NCBI GenBank assembly: GCA_051884915.1
Contig: JBJEWF010000089.1
Location: 50,502 to 114,501 of the forward strand
Source of the DNA: RUG572 sp051884915
GTDB lineage: Bacteria > Verrucomicrobiota > Kiritimatiellia > RFP12 > UBA1067
Direction: 5' to 3'
DNA: 64,000 bases
Numbering within the stretch: the stretch's first letter is position 1; each line of letters begins with the position of its first letter. The translations under genes and the position numbers were made by a program. The notes below the pieces were generated by a model, which was not told the DNA's origin, searched no databases, and saw only the letters and a list, made by a program, of their open reading frames with translations. Below are positions 25,926 through 37,744 of the stretch, in pieces.

Positions 25926-27506
25926 ATGTTCTTCGCGCTTGCATCCAGCACTTGGGACGGTCTGTCCGACGGCGTGGCGATCCTGATCATCGCCGCGCTG
26001 CTCGTGCTGGGTCTGCTGCTGGGCTATGCGCTGCGCGGTCTCGTGGGCCGGTGGCAGGCCGAGGCGATCGAGAAGCGGATGCAGCTGAAGGAAGAGGAGG
26101 CCGATTCGGAGATCAAGGCCCGGCTGAAAGAGGCGGACATCTCCGCGCGCGCGGCGGTCGTGCGGGCAAAGGAGGAATTCGAGGCCTCGACGAAGAAGCG
26201 AAAGGGCGAGCTGCAGGCGGCGGAAGACCGCCAGACGGCGCGCGAAGCCAATCTCGACCGCAAGGCGGCCGTGCTGGACGAGCGGGAGGGCGCGCTTGCC
26301 GCGAAGGCCGAAACCGTGGCGGCGGCCGCCCGGGAGGCGCGGGAGAAGGGACTTGCCGCGGACCGGCAGCTGCAGGACCTGGCGAAGATGACGCACGAGG
26401 AGGCCCGCCGCGAAATCCTGGCGCGCGCCAATGCCGAGTTGCGCGCGGACGCCGCCATCCTCTCGCGCCGGATCCAGGAAGCCGCGCGCGAACAGGGCGA
26501 CGCGCGCGCGGCGCGGATCGTGGCGGAGGCGATTCAGCGGTGCGCCGTCGCGCACGTGAACGAACTGGCGACGGCGACGGTGGCGCTGCCGAACACGGCG
26601 ATGAAGGGGCGGATCGTCGGCCGGGACGGGCGCAATGCGCGGACGTTCGAATCGGTCACGGGGGTCACGCTGCTCCTGAACGAATCGCCCGAGACGGTGG
26701 TCCTGTCCGCGTTCGATCCCGTCCGCCGGGAAGTGGCGCGGCTGGCCTTGACGGCGCTGGTCGCCGACGGCCGGATCCATCCGTCCTCGATCGAGGCGGC
26801 GGTGGAGACGGCGCGGCAGTCCATCGAAAAGACGATGGCCGAGGCGGGTGCGGCGGCGGCGGCCGAAGCCGGGGTGATCGGCCTGCCGGAGGAAACCGTC
26901 CGGATGATGGGGACGCTGCGCTTCCGGACGTCGTTCACGCAGAACGTCCTGCGCCACTCCGTCGAGGTCGCGCTTCTGGCGGGCACGCTGGCGGCGGAAA
27001 TGGGTCTGGATGCGGCGCGGGCGCGCCGGATCGGCTTCCTGCACGACATCGGCAAGTCGCTGACCGCCGAGAAGAAGGGCGCCCACGCGATTCTGGGCGC
27101 GCAATGGCTGGGCGCGCACGGCGAGGACGCGGCCGTCTGCGCCGCCGTCGCCGCGCACCATGCCGATCCCGGGACGGACGGCGGCGTCTACGGCGTGCTC
27201 TGTTCGGCGGCGGATGCGATTTCGTCGGCCCGGCCGGGGGCGCGTCAGGAAAACGTCGCCGGCTACGTCGAGCGCCTGGAGCAGATCGAACAGCTCGCCC
27301 GGTCGCACCGGGGCGTGGTGAACGTCCTGGCCGTGCAGGCGGGACGCGATCTGCGCGTGGTGGTCGATCCGGACGCCGTCGGCGACGCGGAGGCGGCGAC
27401 GCTGGCGGGTGAAATCTGCCGCGAAATCTCGGCTCAGGCGAAGATTCCCGGCCTGATCCGGGTCACGGTCGTCCGCGAACTGCGGTGCGTGGAGTATGCG
27501 AAATAG
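25926..27506 (+). CDS. rny: Ribonuclease Y
   Basis: 526 residues, the usual RNase Y length. N-terminal membrane anchor (about 18-40, VAILIIAALLVLGLLLGYAL), long Glu/Lys/Arg coiled coil (50-190), KH domain (MKGRIVGRDGRNARTFESVTG, about 233-255) and HD phosphohydrolase domain with RHSVEVA and FLHDIGKS (HD at about 373). It initiates mRNA decay by endonucleolytic cleavage at the membrane. ATG 25926 begins the anchor and lies 8 nt after the previous stop; the longer upstream open frame is the shadow of the GHKL gene. Confidence 0.95.
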   Translation: MFFALASSTWDGLSDGVAILIIAALLVLGLLLGYALRGLVGRWQAEAIEKRMQLKEEEADSEIKARLKEADISARAAVVRAKEEFEASTKKRKGELQAAEDRQTAREANLDRKAAVLDEREGALAAKAETVAAAAREAREKGLAADRQLQDLAKMTHEEARREILARANAELRADAAILSRRIQEAAREQGDARAARIVAEAIQRCAVAHVNELATATVALPNTAMKGRIVGRDGRNARTFESVTGVTLLLNESPETVVLSAFDPVRREVARLALTALVADGRIHPSSIEAAVETARQSIEKTMAEAGAAAAAEAGVIGLPEETVRMMGTLRFRTSFTQNVLRHSVEVALLAGTLAAEMGLDAARARRIGFLHDIGKSLTAEKKGAHAILGAQWLGAHGEDAAVCAAVAAHHADPGTDGGVYGVLCSAADAISSARPGARQENVAGYVERLEQIEQLARSHRGVVNVLAVQAGRDLRVVVDPDAVGDAEAATLAGEICREISAQAKIPGLIRVTVVRELRCVEYAK

Positions 27507-27541
27507 TCGGGAACTGGCAAATCGAGAGAAAGGTGGATGAC

Positions 27542-29446
27542 ATGAAGAAAATCGCTTGGCTGATGGTGATGGCCGCCGCGGCGGTGGTTCGGGCGGGCCT
27601 CGTCGAGGAGACGAAGTCGGAACCCGTGCTGGCGGGTTCGATCGTCGTCGCGCCGTTTTCGGAAGTGACGGGGAAGATGACGAAACTGGGCGCGATGATC
27701 AACAATCCGCTCGTCCCGATGCTGCTCTGCTCGTCGGTCCAGCAGTCGCTGTCCCAGTCCTACGGCCGTTTCAGCGTGGACCGGCCGATCGGGTGGATGG
27801 TCTATCTCCAGACGCCCGCGTGGGACGTCGCCGCGACGAACGACGACGTGGTGGCCTTCGAGGATCTGTACGACGTGGCGGTCGTCTACCCGAGCATCGA
27901 GAAGGCCGCGCGGATGAAACTCGGCAATCCCGGGTCGACGCAGGCGCCCGACGGGACCATCCACCTGCTGGCCAACGAGAACCGCGCCGAAGAGCTGTAC
28001 GTGAAGTTCGCGGCCGACAACCGCCATTGCGCATTCGCCCCGTCGCCGGCGCTCGCCGCCCGGGCGCTGGCGGATTTCGAGCAGCAGGAGAAGGCCCGCG
28101 CGGCGGCCGCGAAGGCGGATCGTCCGCTGGTGCGCGTTGCGATTTCCGAGCGCGGCCTGACGGCGCTGAGTTCGCTGCAGACGGCGCTGATGGCCGGAGG
28201 TCCGGCCGGGGCGGCGCGGACCGCCGGCGGGAAGACGAACGCGACCGAGGCCGCGCGCCTGGAGGGCTTGCAGAAACTGATGTGGGCCCGCCAGCGGCGC
28301 CAGCTGGAAGCCCTGCGCCATTTCACGGGGCTTGAGATGTCCGTCGATTTGAACGACAGGGGCCTCGGCCTGGTCGGCCGCGTCCACGCCCGGCCGGGAA
28401 GCCCGGTGCCGGCGTTCGCCGGGGCGCGTCTGCCGGCCGGCGCGCTCGACGGGATTCCGTCGTCGTCCGTGTTCTTCATGGCGGCCAATGCGCTTTTCCA
28501 GGCGGGCCTGGCGTCCGAGGCGGATTTCCGCGCGGAAATCAAGGACCTCTGCGGCCTGGTGGCGGAACTGGCGGCCCAGGCCGGGAAGGATGCGTCGATG
28601 AAGCCCTACGCGCCGCTCATCCGGGATCTGGAGGGTGCCGTCGCCGACGCGCTGCGGGCGCTTCCCTGCCCGGCGACGGCCGACTGGTCGTCGTTCGCGC
28701 TGGCCTTCGACAAGGACCTCCACCCCTATCTGGCGGCGGTGGAATGCTCCGTCCACGCCGCGGCGAATCAGGCGATTTCGGACAAGCTGATGGCGCGCAC
28801 GGCCGCGGCGTTCGGGAAGCAGTTCCCCCAGAACGGTTTCGTCGTGCGGCGCGCGGCCGGCGCCTATTCGTTCGACTGGGCGGCGCTGATCGATTTCGCG
28901 GGGGCGCAGTCGGGCATCAAGCCCGGCGATGCCGAGACGAAGGATCTTGAGGACGCCAAGAAGACGGTGGCGCGCGTGCTGGGGGCCACCCGGACGGATC
29001 TGACGTTCGCCGTCGAGGGAACGCGGCTGCGGCAGCTGGTCGCCAAGCCGGAATTCACGCTTCCCGTCGAGTCCCCGTCGACGGGGGAGGCCCGCCTGGC
29101 GGCGGCCCTGCCGGAAATCGCGACGGACCGGCCGGCGTCGGCTTTCTACGTGACGCCGTATGCGTTCGTGCGCGGGGTCCTGCTTCCCGTCATGGCGAAG
29201 CTGGCGGAGAAGGACGCGGCGCAGCAGTATCAGGCGATGGTCGCGGCGATGGCGGCGCCGGCGGCCAACAGCGCGATTGCCGCGGCGGGATGGTGCGAGG
29301 CCGACGGCGGCTATCGCTTCCTGCTGCGCGTCACGGCGGAAGAGCTGAAGAATCTTGGCGCGGCGTTCAACGCGTTCACGGCGGCTTCAATGTCGTCCGC
29401 GCTCGGCGATTCCGCGGACGGGGAAGACGAAGAAGAAGAGGAATGA
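27542..29446 (+). CDS. Large secreted protein of unknown function
   Basis: 634 residues. ATG 27542 is preceded by AAAGGTGG and opens a signal peptide (MKKIAWLMVMAAAAVVRA), so it is preferred over the earlier in-frame ATG 27485 inside rny. The mature protein is Ala-rich with alternating beta and helical stretches (GSIVVAPFSEVTGKMTKLG; DLNDRGLGLVGRVHARPGS) and ends in an acidic tail (GEDEEEEE). No catalytic motif, cysteine pattern or membrane helix is visible. It is followed 25 nt later by valS. The layout suggests a periplasmic or surface protein; I do not recognise a family. Confidence 0.85.
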   Translation: MKKIAWLMVMAAAAVVRAGLVEETKSEPVLAGSIVVAPFSEVTGKMTKLGAMINNPLVPMLLCSSVQQSLSQSYGRFSVDRPIGWMVYLQTPAWDVAATNDDVVAFEDLYDVAVVYPSIEKAARMKLGNPGSTQAPDGTIHLLANENRAEELYVKFAADNRHCAFAPSPALAARALADFEQQEKARAAAAKADRPLVRVAISERGLTALSSLQTALMAGGPAGAARTAGGKTNATEAARLEGLQKLMWARQRRQLEALRHFTGLEMSVDLNDRGLGLVGRVHARPGSPVPAFAGARLPAGALDGIPSSSVFFMAANALFQAGLASEADFRAEIKDLCGLVAELAAQAGKDASMKPYAPLIRDLEGAVADALRALPCPATADWSSFALAFDKDLHPYLAAVECSVHAAANQAISDKLMARTAAAFGKQFPQNGFVVRRAAGAYSFDWAALIDFAGAQSGIKPGDAETKDLEDAKKTVARVLGATRTDLTFAVEGTRLRQLVAKPEFTLPVESPSTGEARLAAALPEIATDRPASAFYVTPYAFVRGVLLPVMAKLAEKDAAQQYQAMVAAMAAPAANSAIAAAGWCEADGGYRFLLRVTAEELKNLGAAFNAFTAASMSSALGDSADGEDEEEEE

Positions 29447-29471
29447 AATCGAGGCAGAGGGACAAAACGAA

Positions 29472-32180
<2,709 letters not shown>

Positions 32181-32221
32181 GCCAATCCGCGAACCTGCGG
32201 CTTGGGGAAAGGAACGGGAAA

Positions 32222-34258
32222 ATGCGTCGTGTGCTGACGGTTTTGGGGTGTCTGGGCGCGTTGGGCGTCCGGGCGGGCGAACTCGTCGTGGCGCCGGGGG
32301 GACTGTCCCCGCAGGCCGCGCTGGAGCGGATTCGCGCCGAGAAGGCGCAGGGGAACGGGGAGGCGTGGACGGTCCGCGTGAAGGCCGGCCACCACCTCCT
32401 GGCGGAAACGCTGGTCTTCACGCCGGCGGATTCCGGAACGGAGGCCGCGCCGGTCGTCTGGATCGGCGAAGAGGGGGCCGTGCTCGCGGGCGGACGGGAA
32501 ATCGCCGATTGGCGGGACGACGGCGACGGCGTGTGGTCGGCGCCGGTTCCGCGGGAGAGCGGCGGAAAGCCCGTCTATTTCGAGCAGCTTTGGGTCAACG
32601 GCCGCCGCGCGCCGCGGGCGCGGCTGCCGGACGCGGGCTATTTCAAGATCGCCAATCCGTCGGTTGCGGCCGACGGAAACGTCAAGGGGCGTTTCATCGA
32701 ACACGCGACGGTGACGAATGCCGAGGCGTCGGTTCTGGCGCGTCTGCCGCCGGACGAGCTGCCCTTTGCGCAGATGTGCGTCGTGCACAAATGGAGTTTC
32801 GCCCGCCGGATTCTGCGGGGGTACGACGCGGCCACGGGCACGGTCGAGACCTGGTCGCCGAACGCCTGGCACGGGTGGCAGAAGTGGAGCGCGCGGGAAA
32901 CGCTCGTCCACTTTGAAAACGTCCGCAGCGCGTTCGACGCGCCGGGCGAATGGTTCTACGACGTCAAGGCGGAGCGGATTCTCTACCGTCCGCGCGCCGG
33001 CGAGAGCCGCGAACGGCTGAAGGCGGTGGCGCCGAGCGCGAAGATCAGCCAGCTGGTCGCGTTCAGGGGCGATCCGGACACGGGGGCCTACGTCCACGAC
33101 ATCGTCTTCAGGAACCTGGGATTCGAATACAGCGACGTGACGCCTTCGGCGCCCGGCGCCAAGGGGGCCACGGAAAGCTGGCAGCATCAGGCCGCCAGCG
33201 GTTTCGACGGCGCCGTGACGGCGGAAGGCGTCCGGCGGCTCGCCTGGGAGAATTGCCGTTTCCGCCATACGGGCAACTACGCGATGCGGTTCAACGACGG
33301 CTGCACGTCGAACCGGATCGTCGACTGCGTGCTGGAGGATCTGGGCGCGGGCGGCGTCTGGATGGGCGCGAGCCGGGGCCATGTGGCGAAGGGCGAAGTC
33401 CTGAAACGGCGGATCGTCAAGACGCTCGCGCCGCGGTCGACGGCGTTCAACCGGATCGAGAATTGCGTCATCCGGGAGGGCGGACGCTTCAATCCCGAGG
33501 GCACGGGCGTGGCGTATACGCACGTGTCGGATTCCAAGGTCCTGCATTGCGACATCCACGACTTCTTCTACACGGGCGTCTCCGTGGGCTGGACGTGGGG
33601 GTTCGCGGGCAGCGTGGCGCAGCGCAATGAAATCGCCTTCAACCGCATCTACGACCTGGGCAAGCATATCATGAGCGACATGGGCGGCGTCTACACGCTG
33701 GGCACCAGCTATGGGACCACGGTTCACGACAATGTCGTCCACGACGTGTGGTCCTACTCGTACGGCGGCTGGGCGCTCTACACGGACGAAGGCAGCGAGG
33801 GAATCGTCATGGAACGCAACCTCTGCTGGAACACGACGGACGGCGGTTTCCATCAGCACTATGGCGCGGGCTGCACCATCCGCAACAACATCTTCGCCTG
33901 GAACAAGTCGCTGGGCGCCGTCCGGATGGCGCGCCAGGTCGTGCAGGACATCCCCTGCACGCTGAATTTCGTGAACAACATCGTCGTCGTGCGCGAGGGA
34001 CCGCTGGTGGGCCGCGGGCCGCGCGGCGTGGGCGGCATCTGGGCGAACAACGTCTGGTACGACTATTCCGGCAAGCCGGAACTGGACGGTCTGGATTGGA
34101 ACGCCTGGCAGAACTGCGGGAAGGAAACGGGCGGCATCTATGCCGATCCCCAGTTCGAGAACGCGGCGGCGAACGATTTTCGCCTGAAGGCGACGTCGCC
34201 GGCGTTGGCCAAGGGCTTCAAAATCTGGGATTGGACGCGGGCGGGACGGGTCCGGTAG
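32222..34258 (+). CDS. Secreted right-handed parallel beta-helix protein, GH141-like
   Basis: 678 residues. Signal peptide MRRVLTVLGCLGALGVRA; ATG 32222 follows GGAAAGG. The core is a beta-helix: repeated N/D-rich strands such as CRFRHTGNYAMRFNDGC, IENCVIREGGRFNPEG, NEIAFNRIYDLGKHIM. The block DMGGVYTLG...GGWALYTDEGSEGIVMERN with HQHYG is characteristic of a family of polysaccharide-active beta-helix proteins that includes GH141 (alpha-L-fucosidase/xylanase type). Substrate cannot be read from sequence. It starts the glycan-degradation block, 41 nt after valS, and ends at a terminator-like hairpin region. Confidence 0.75.
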   Translation: MRRVLTVLGCLGALGVRAGELVVAPGGLSPQAALERIRAEKAQGNGEAWTVRVKAGHHLLAETLVFTPADSGTEAAPVVWIGEEGAVLAGGREIADWRDDGDGVWSAPVPRESGGKPVYFEQLWVNGRRAPRARLPDAGYFKIANPSVAADGNVKGRFIEHATVTNAEASVLARLPPDELPFAQMCVVHKWSFARRILRGYDAATGTVETWSPNAWHGWQKWSARETLVHFENVRSAFDAPGEWFYDVKAERILYRPRAGESRERLKAVAPSAKISQLVAFRGDPDTGAYVHDIVFRNLGFEYSDVTPSAPGAKGATESWQHQAASGFDGAVTAEGVRRLAWENCRFRHTGNYAMRFNDGCTSNRIVDCVLEDLGAGGVWMGASRGHVAKGEVLKRRIVKTLAPRSTAFNRIENCVIREGGRFNPEGTGVAYTHVSDSKVLHCDIHDFFYTGVSVGWTWGFAGSVAQRNEIAFNRIYDLGKHIMSDMGGVYTLGTSYGTTVHDNVVHDVWSYSYGGWALYTDEGSEGIVMERNLCWNTTDGGFHQHYGAGCTIRNNIFAWNKSLGAVRMARQVVQDIPCTLNFVNNIVVVREGPLVGRGPRGVGGIWANNVWYDYSGKPELDGLDWNAWQNCGKETGGIYADPQFENAAANDFRLKATSPALAKGFKIWDWTRAGRVR

Positions 34259-34352
34259 GGCGCCACCGCAAAAAAACGAAAAAATTTTCAACAAGCCTGT
34301 CATCGTCCCCGTCCGGACGCATACAGTCAATTGGTTGAACTTGTTGGCATGG

Positions 34353-34391
34353 ACCGAAGCGTAATCCTAGTGCGCTTCGGTTTCGTGTTTT
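34353..34391. terminator. Bidirectional terminator between beta-helix gene and minus-strand Cys-cluster gene
   Basis: ACCGAAGCG (34353-34361) pairs with CGCTTCGGT (34373-34381), an 11-nt loop between, followed by TTTCGTGTTTT. It lies between two convergent genes (plus-strand stop 34258, minus-strand stop 34404) and could serve both. Confidence 0.65.
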
Positions 34392-34403
34392 CGGGGGGTG
34401 CGC

Positions 34404-34559
34404 CTAAAGCCGTCCGTCCCGCAGAACGGGGCACACGGAACCGGAATCGGGATTCCGCCATTCCCGCGGAAACGTCCGGCACTTGTCGGGTTTCACGGGA
34501 TTGATGCGGCAGCAGGCGCCGCAGCGGCGGCAGGGAAATCCCGTCTGGGATTCGTTCAT
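34404..34559 (-). CDS. Small cysteine-cluster protein (YkgJ/UPF0153-like)
   Basis: 51 residues on the minus strand, ATG complement at 34557-34559, stop complement at 34404-34406. The sequence starts MNESQTGFPCRRCGACCRIN and contains KCRTFPREW and CPVL. The CxxCxxCC..C..C arrangement is the pattern of YkgJ-type metal (Zn or Fe-S) cluster proteins, here in a minimal version. It has its own extended -10 promoter (TGG-TATAAT, minus strand 34633-34625) and a convergent terminator. Overlapping longer frames at this place on the same strand lack such a pattern. Function of the family is unknown. Confidence 0.75.
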   Translation of the reverse strand: MNESQTGFPCRRCGACCRINPVKPDKCRTFPREWRNPDSGSVCPVLRDGRL

Positions 34560-34624
34560 GCAAGGGTTCCGGTTTCGTTCCGGGGCGCCGGCGCCGCCCC
34601 GCGTCGCTGGTCGCGACGCGGCCC

Positions 34625-34633
34625 ATTATACCA
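34625..34633 (-). promoter_or_regulatory. Extended -10 promoter of the Cys-cluster gene
   Basis: Read on the minus strand: TGG-TATAAT (34633 down to 34625). Expected transcription start near 34618 leaves about a 58-nt leader before ATG 34559. No convincing -35. Confidence 0.55.
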
Positions 34634-34706
34634 TGAGCCGGGCGATGCGCGGCCGCCGGCGAGGCCGCGCGCCGGGCGGTCCGAAGGCCGGAAACCGGAG
34701 GCGCGC

Positions 34707-34734
34707 TGGACGCGTCTGGTTTTTATGGTATAAT
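34707..34734 (+). promoter_or_regulatory. Promoter of the GH106 gene, leaderless spacing
   Basis: TGGACG (34707-34712), 16-nt spacer, extended TGG-TATAAT (34726-34734). The first good ATG (34742) starts 7 nt after the -10, where transcription would start, so no leader is expected. Confidence 0.65.
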
Positions 34735-34741
34735 GCGGAAC

Positions 34742-37738
34742 ATGAAAAATCTGTTCTGGGCAGGCGTGCTGGCGGCGGCATCGGCCTCCGCGCTCGACTT
34801 TGCCGCCTTTCAGTCGCCGGCCGCCGGGCGTCATCCGGAAACCTGGTTCCACCTGATCGGCGGCAACGTCGCGAAGGCGGGGCTTGACGCCGACCTCGAC
34901 GCCATCAAGGCGGCCGGCATCAGCGGCATCCAGCTCTTTCACGGGCAGTTCGGCGGACCCTGGCCGGGCGTTTCGCCGCAGATTCCCTGCCTGAGCGCGG
35001 ACTGGGACGATCTGATCAAATACGCCGCCGAAGGGTGCGCGAAACGCGGACTCGTCTTCAAGATGCAGAACTGTCCCGGATGGTCCATGAGCGGCGGTCC
35101 CTGGATCACGCCCGACAGGGCGATGCGCAACCTCACCTACGCGCGGCGGGACGTCGAGGGCGGCAGTCCCCTGGACATCGCGCTGCCGGAGCCGGACTGG
35201 CAGATGGAGAGCCGCCTGTCCCGGGCGGATCTCGACTACCGCGACCTCTTCGTGCTGGCCTTCCCGACACCGGCGGGTGACGACGGCGCCGCCGTTGCGC
35301 CGAAGCCGGCGGCCCAGAGCGATGCGAATGGCGTGATGCGCCGCCTGTACAGGTTTGACAAGCCCATCGGCGTGCGGGCGATCGAGCTCCCGAGCCCGAG
35401 CAGCATGAACCATGCGAACAGCTATACGCCGGACGCCCGGGTGCGGCTGGCGGCGCTGAAGGACGGCGTGCGGACGACGGTTCTGGACCAGGCGGTGCCG
35501 CAGGGCGTGTGGCAGGACGGCGTGCCGATGACCTTTGCGTGCGACGAGGTCTCGGCGACGGAGTGGGAGTTCGTGCTGGAGCATGCCCATGCGATGAACA
35601 TCCCGCAGGTGAAGTTCCATGCGGGCGCCCGGCTGAACAACTGGGAGGGCCTTGCGGGATGGGTCCTGCGCGGACTGGTGAAGCGTCCGGCGCCGAAGCA
35701 GAACGCGGCCGGCTACGTGAAGGCCGACCGGGTGCTGGACATCACGGACAAGTTCAAGGACGGCCGACTCGTCTGGACGCCGCCGGCGGGCAAGTGGACG
35801 ATTCTCCGCATCGGACACGTCAACAACGGCACGCGGAACGGTCCGGCCCCGCAGGAGGCGACGGGCTGGGAGTGCAACAAGATGGACCGCGGGGCGATCG
35901 ACCTGCACTTCGCCTCCTACATCGGGCGGCTCGCGAAGGGTCCGCTGGCCGGCGGCAAACTGAAGGGCTTCGTGGTGGACAGCTGGGAATGCCGCCGCCA
36001 GACCTGGACGGCGACGCTGGAGGCCGACTTCCGCGCGGCGAACGGCTATGACTTCCGGAAGAAGCTGCCGGCGGTGTTCGGCTGGGTGCTGGACGATCCC
36101 GCGACGACGGAGCGCTTCCTCCTCGACTGGCGCCGGACGCTGGGCGAGCTTGTGGAGCGGAACTACTACGCGCGGATGAACGAACTCGCGCGTTCGCTGG
36201 GGATGACGGCGCAGTACGAGACGGCGTTCGGCGACGTGCTGCCGGGCGACCTCATGAGCTTCTGGAAATGGTGCGACGTGCCGATGTGCGAGTTCTGGCA
36301 TCCGCGCACGCCCGACTTCGTGGGTCAGGACGACTTCAAGCCCGTCTATCCGTGTGCAAGCGCCACGCACGTCTATGGCAAGGGCCGCTGCGCGGCGGAG
36401 GCCTTCACCTGCATGAACCTCAAGTGGAACGAAACGCTCGCAGACCTGAAACGGACGGGCAACCATGCGCTCGCGCGCGGCGTGACGCATCTGGTCTTCC
36501 ACACCTACACGCACAATCCGCGGACCGACGCCCTGCCGCCGGGGACGAGCTTCGGCCACCACATCGGCACGGCGTTCATCCGGGGCCAGACCTGGTGGGG
36601 CGCCATGAGGGAGTTCACCGACTACTTCGCGCGCTGCGAGGTCATGCTGGAGGCCGGCCGGCCGGCGAGCGACGTCCTCTGGTTCCTCGGCGACGAAGTC
36701 GGCCACAAGCCGAGCGAGACGTCCCCGCTGCCCGCCGGCTTCCGCTACGACTACTGCAACCCGGACGCGCTGCTGACGCGCGTTTCCGTCGCGGACGGTC
36801 GGCTGGTCTTGCCCGACGGCGTCTCCTATGCCGTCCTGTGGGTTCCCGAAGGAACCTATGTGGCGCCGAAGAGCGAGGCGAAGTTGCAGGCGCTTGCGGC
36901 CGCCGGCGCGCGCGTCGTCCGCGGCACGCCGGCGGCGGCGGTGGCGGGGCTGTCCCCCGACCTTGCGGTGGGCGCGAACGCCCGGTCGTCCGCGGTCGCG
37001 CCGCTGGAGCCGGACATCGACTGGATCCGCCGCACGGGAGAGGGCGAAGACTGGTATTTCATTTCGGCGAACGGTCCCATGGGATACAAGGGGGTGCTCG
37101 ATTTCCGCCGCACGGGCGCGGTCCAGCTCTGGGACCCCGTGACGGGTGCGCGCGAGGCGGCGCAGGTCGTCGGCACGGCCCGTGGCCGCACGCAGCTGGC
37201 CGTCGATTTCGCCTGCGGCGAATCGCGGTTCGTGGTGTTCGGGAACACGCCGGCGCCGCCCGCCGTCGCCGGGAAGCCGGGGCCGGCGGAACAGGTTGCC
37301 GGATGGACGCTGTCGTTCCCCGCCGGCTGGGGCGCGCCGGCAAGTCTCGAACTCGACGAGCTGGCCAGCTGGACGGACCTGCCCCTGTCGGAAGAGGCCC
37401 GCCATTTTTCGGGGACGGCCACCTATGCGACGACGCTCCACGCCGCGCAGGCGGGCATGGCCGAACTGGATCTTGGCCGCGTCGCCTCGGTTGCCGCGGT
37501 CCATCTGAACGGCACGCGGGTGCGGATTCTCTGGGCGCCGCCGTATCGGTGCAGAATCCCGCTGAAGAAGGGCAGGAACGCGCTTCGCGTCGACGTGACG
37601 AACACGTGGTTCAACCGGCTCGCCTTCGACGCCGGCCAGCCGGAGCAGATGCGCAAAACCTGGACGATCGCCGCGCCGCGGAAGGGAACGCCGCCGGAGG
37701 CGGCGGGACTGCTGGGGCCTGTGACGCTGACACGCTGA
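34742..37738 (+). CDS. Secreted GH106-type alpha-L-rhamnosidase
   Basis: 998 residues. ATG 34742 opens the signal peptide MKNLFWAGVLAAASASA; the in-frame ATG at 34733 lies in the -10 box and is rejected. GH106 features: WFHLIGGNVAKAGLDADLDA, GISGIQLFHG, CPGWSMSGGPWITPD, HVYGKGRCAAEAFT, and a C-terminal beta-sandwich (LDLGRVASVAAVHLNG, NALRVDVTNTW) typical of GH106 carbohydrate-binding modules. GH106 enzymes remove alpha-L-rhamnose from pectic rhamnogalacturonans and flavonoid glycosides. The neighbouring GH141-like, GH88 and lyase genes support pectin or rhamnosylated glycan degradation. The S8 protease gene starts 6 nt downstream. Confidence 0.9.
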   Translation: MKNLFWAGVLAAASASALDFAAFQSPAAGRHPETWFHLIGGNVAKAGLDADLDAIKAAGISGIQLFHGQFGGPWPGVSPQIPCLSADWDDLIKYAAEGCAKRGLVFKMQNCPGWSMSGGPWITPDRAMRNLTYARRDVEGGSPLDIALPEPDWQMESRLSRADLDYRDLFVLAFPTPAGDDGAAVAPKPAAQSDANGVMRRLYRFDKPIGVRAIELPSPSSMNHANSYTPDARVRLAALKDGVRTTVLDQAVPQGVWQDGVPMTFACDEVSATEWEFVLEHAHAMNIPQVKFHAGARLNNWEGLAGWVLRGLVKRPAPKQNAAGYVKADRVLDITDKFKDGRLVWTPPAGKWTILRIGHVNNGTRNGPAPQEATGWECNKMDRGAIDLHFASYIGRLAKGPLAGGKLKGFVVDSWECRRQTWTATLEADFRAANGYDFRKKLPAVFGWVLDDPATTERFLLDWRRTLGELVERNYYARMNELARSLGMTAQYETAFGDVLPGDLMSFWKWCDVPMCEFWHPRTPDFVGQDDFKPVYPCASATHVYGKGRCAAEAFTCMNLKWNETLADLKRTGNHALARGVTHLVFHTYTHNPRTDALPPGTSFGHHIGTAFIRGQTWWGAMREFTDYFARCEVMLEAGRPASDVLWFLGDEVGHKPSETSPLPAGFRYDYCNPDALLTRVSVADGRLVLPDGVSYAVLWVPEGTYVAPKSEAKLQALAAAGARVVRGTPAAAVAGLSPDLAVGANARSSAVAPLEPDIDWIRRTGEGEDWYFISANGPMGYKGVLDFRRTGAVQLWDPVTGAREAAQVVGTARGRTQLAVDFACGESRFVVFGNTPAPPAVAGKPGPAEQVAGWTLSFPAGWGAPASLELDELASWTDLPLSEEARHFSGTATYATTLHAAQAGMAELDLGRVASVAAVHLNGTRVRILWAPPYRCRIPLKKGRNALRVDVTNTWFNRLAFDAGQPEQMRKTWTIAAPRKGTPPEAAGLLGPVTLTR

Positions 37739-37744
37739 CGGACC

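Noticed and set aside
34733..34741. ATG 34733 as start of the rhamnosidase
   Set aside because: This ATG is part of the TATAAT box; the signal peptide begins at ATG 34742.
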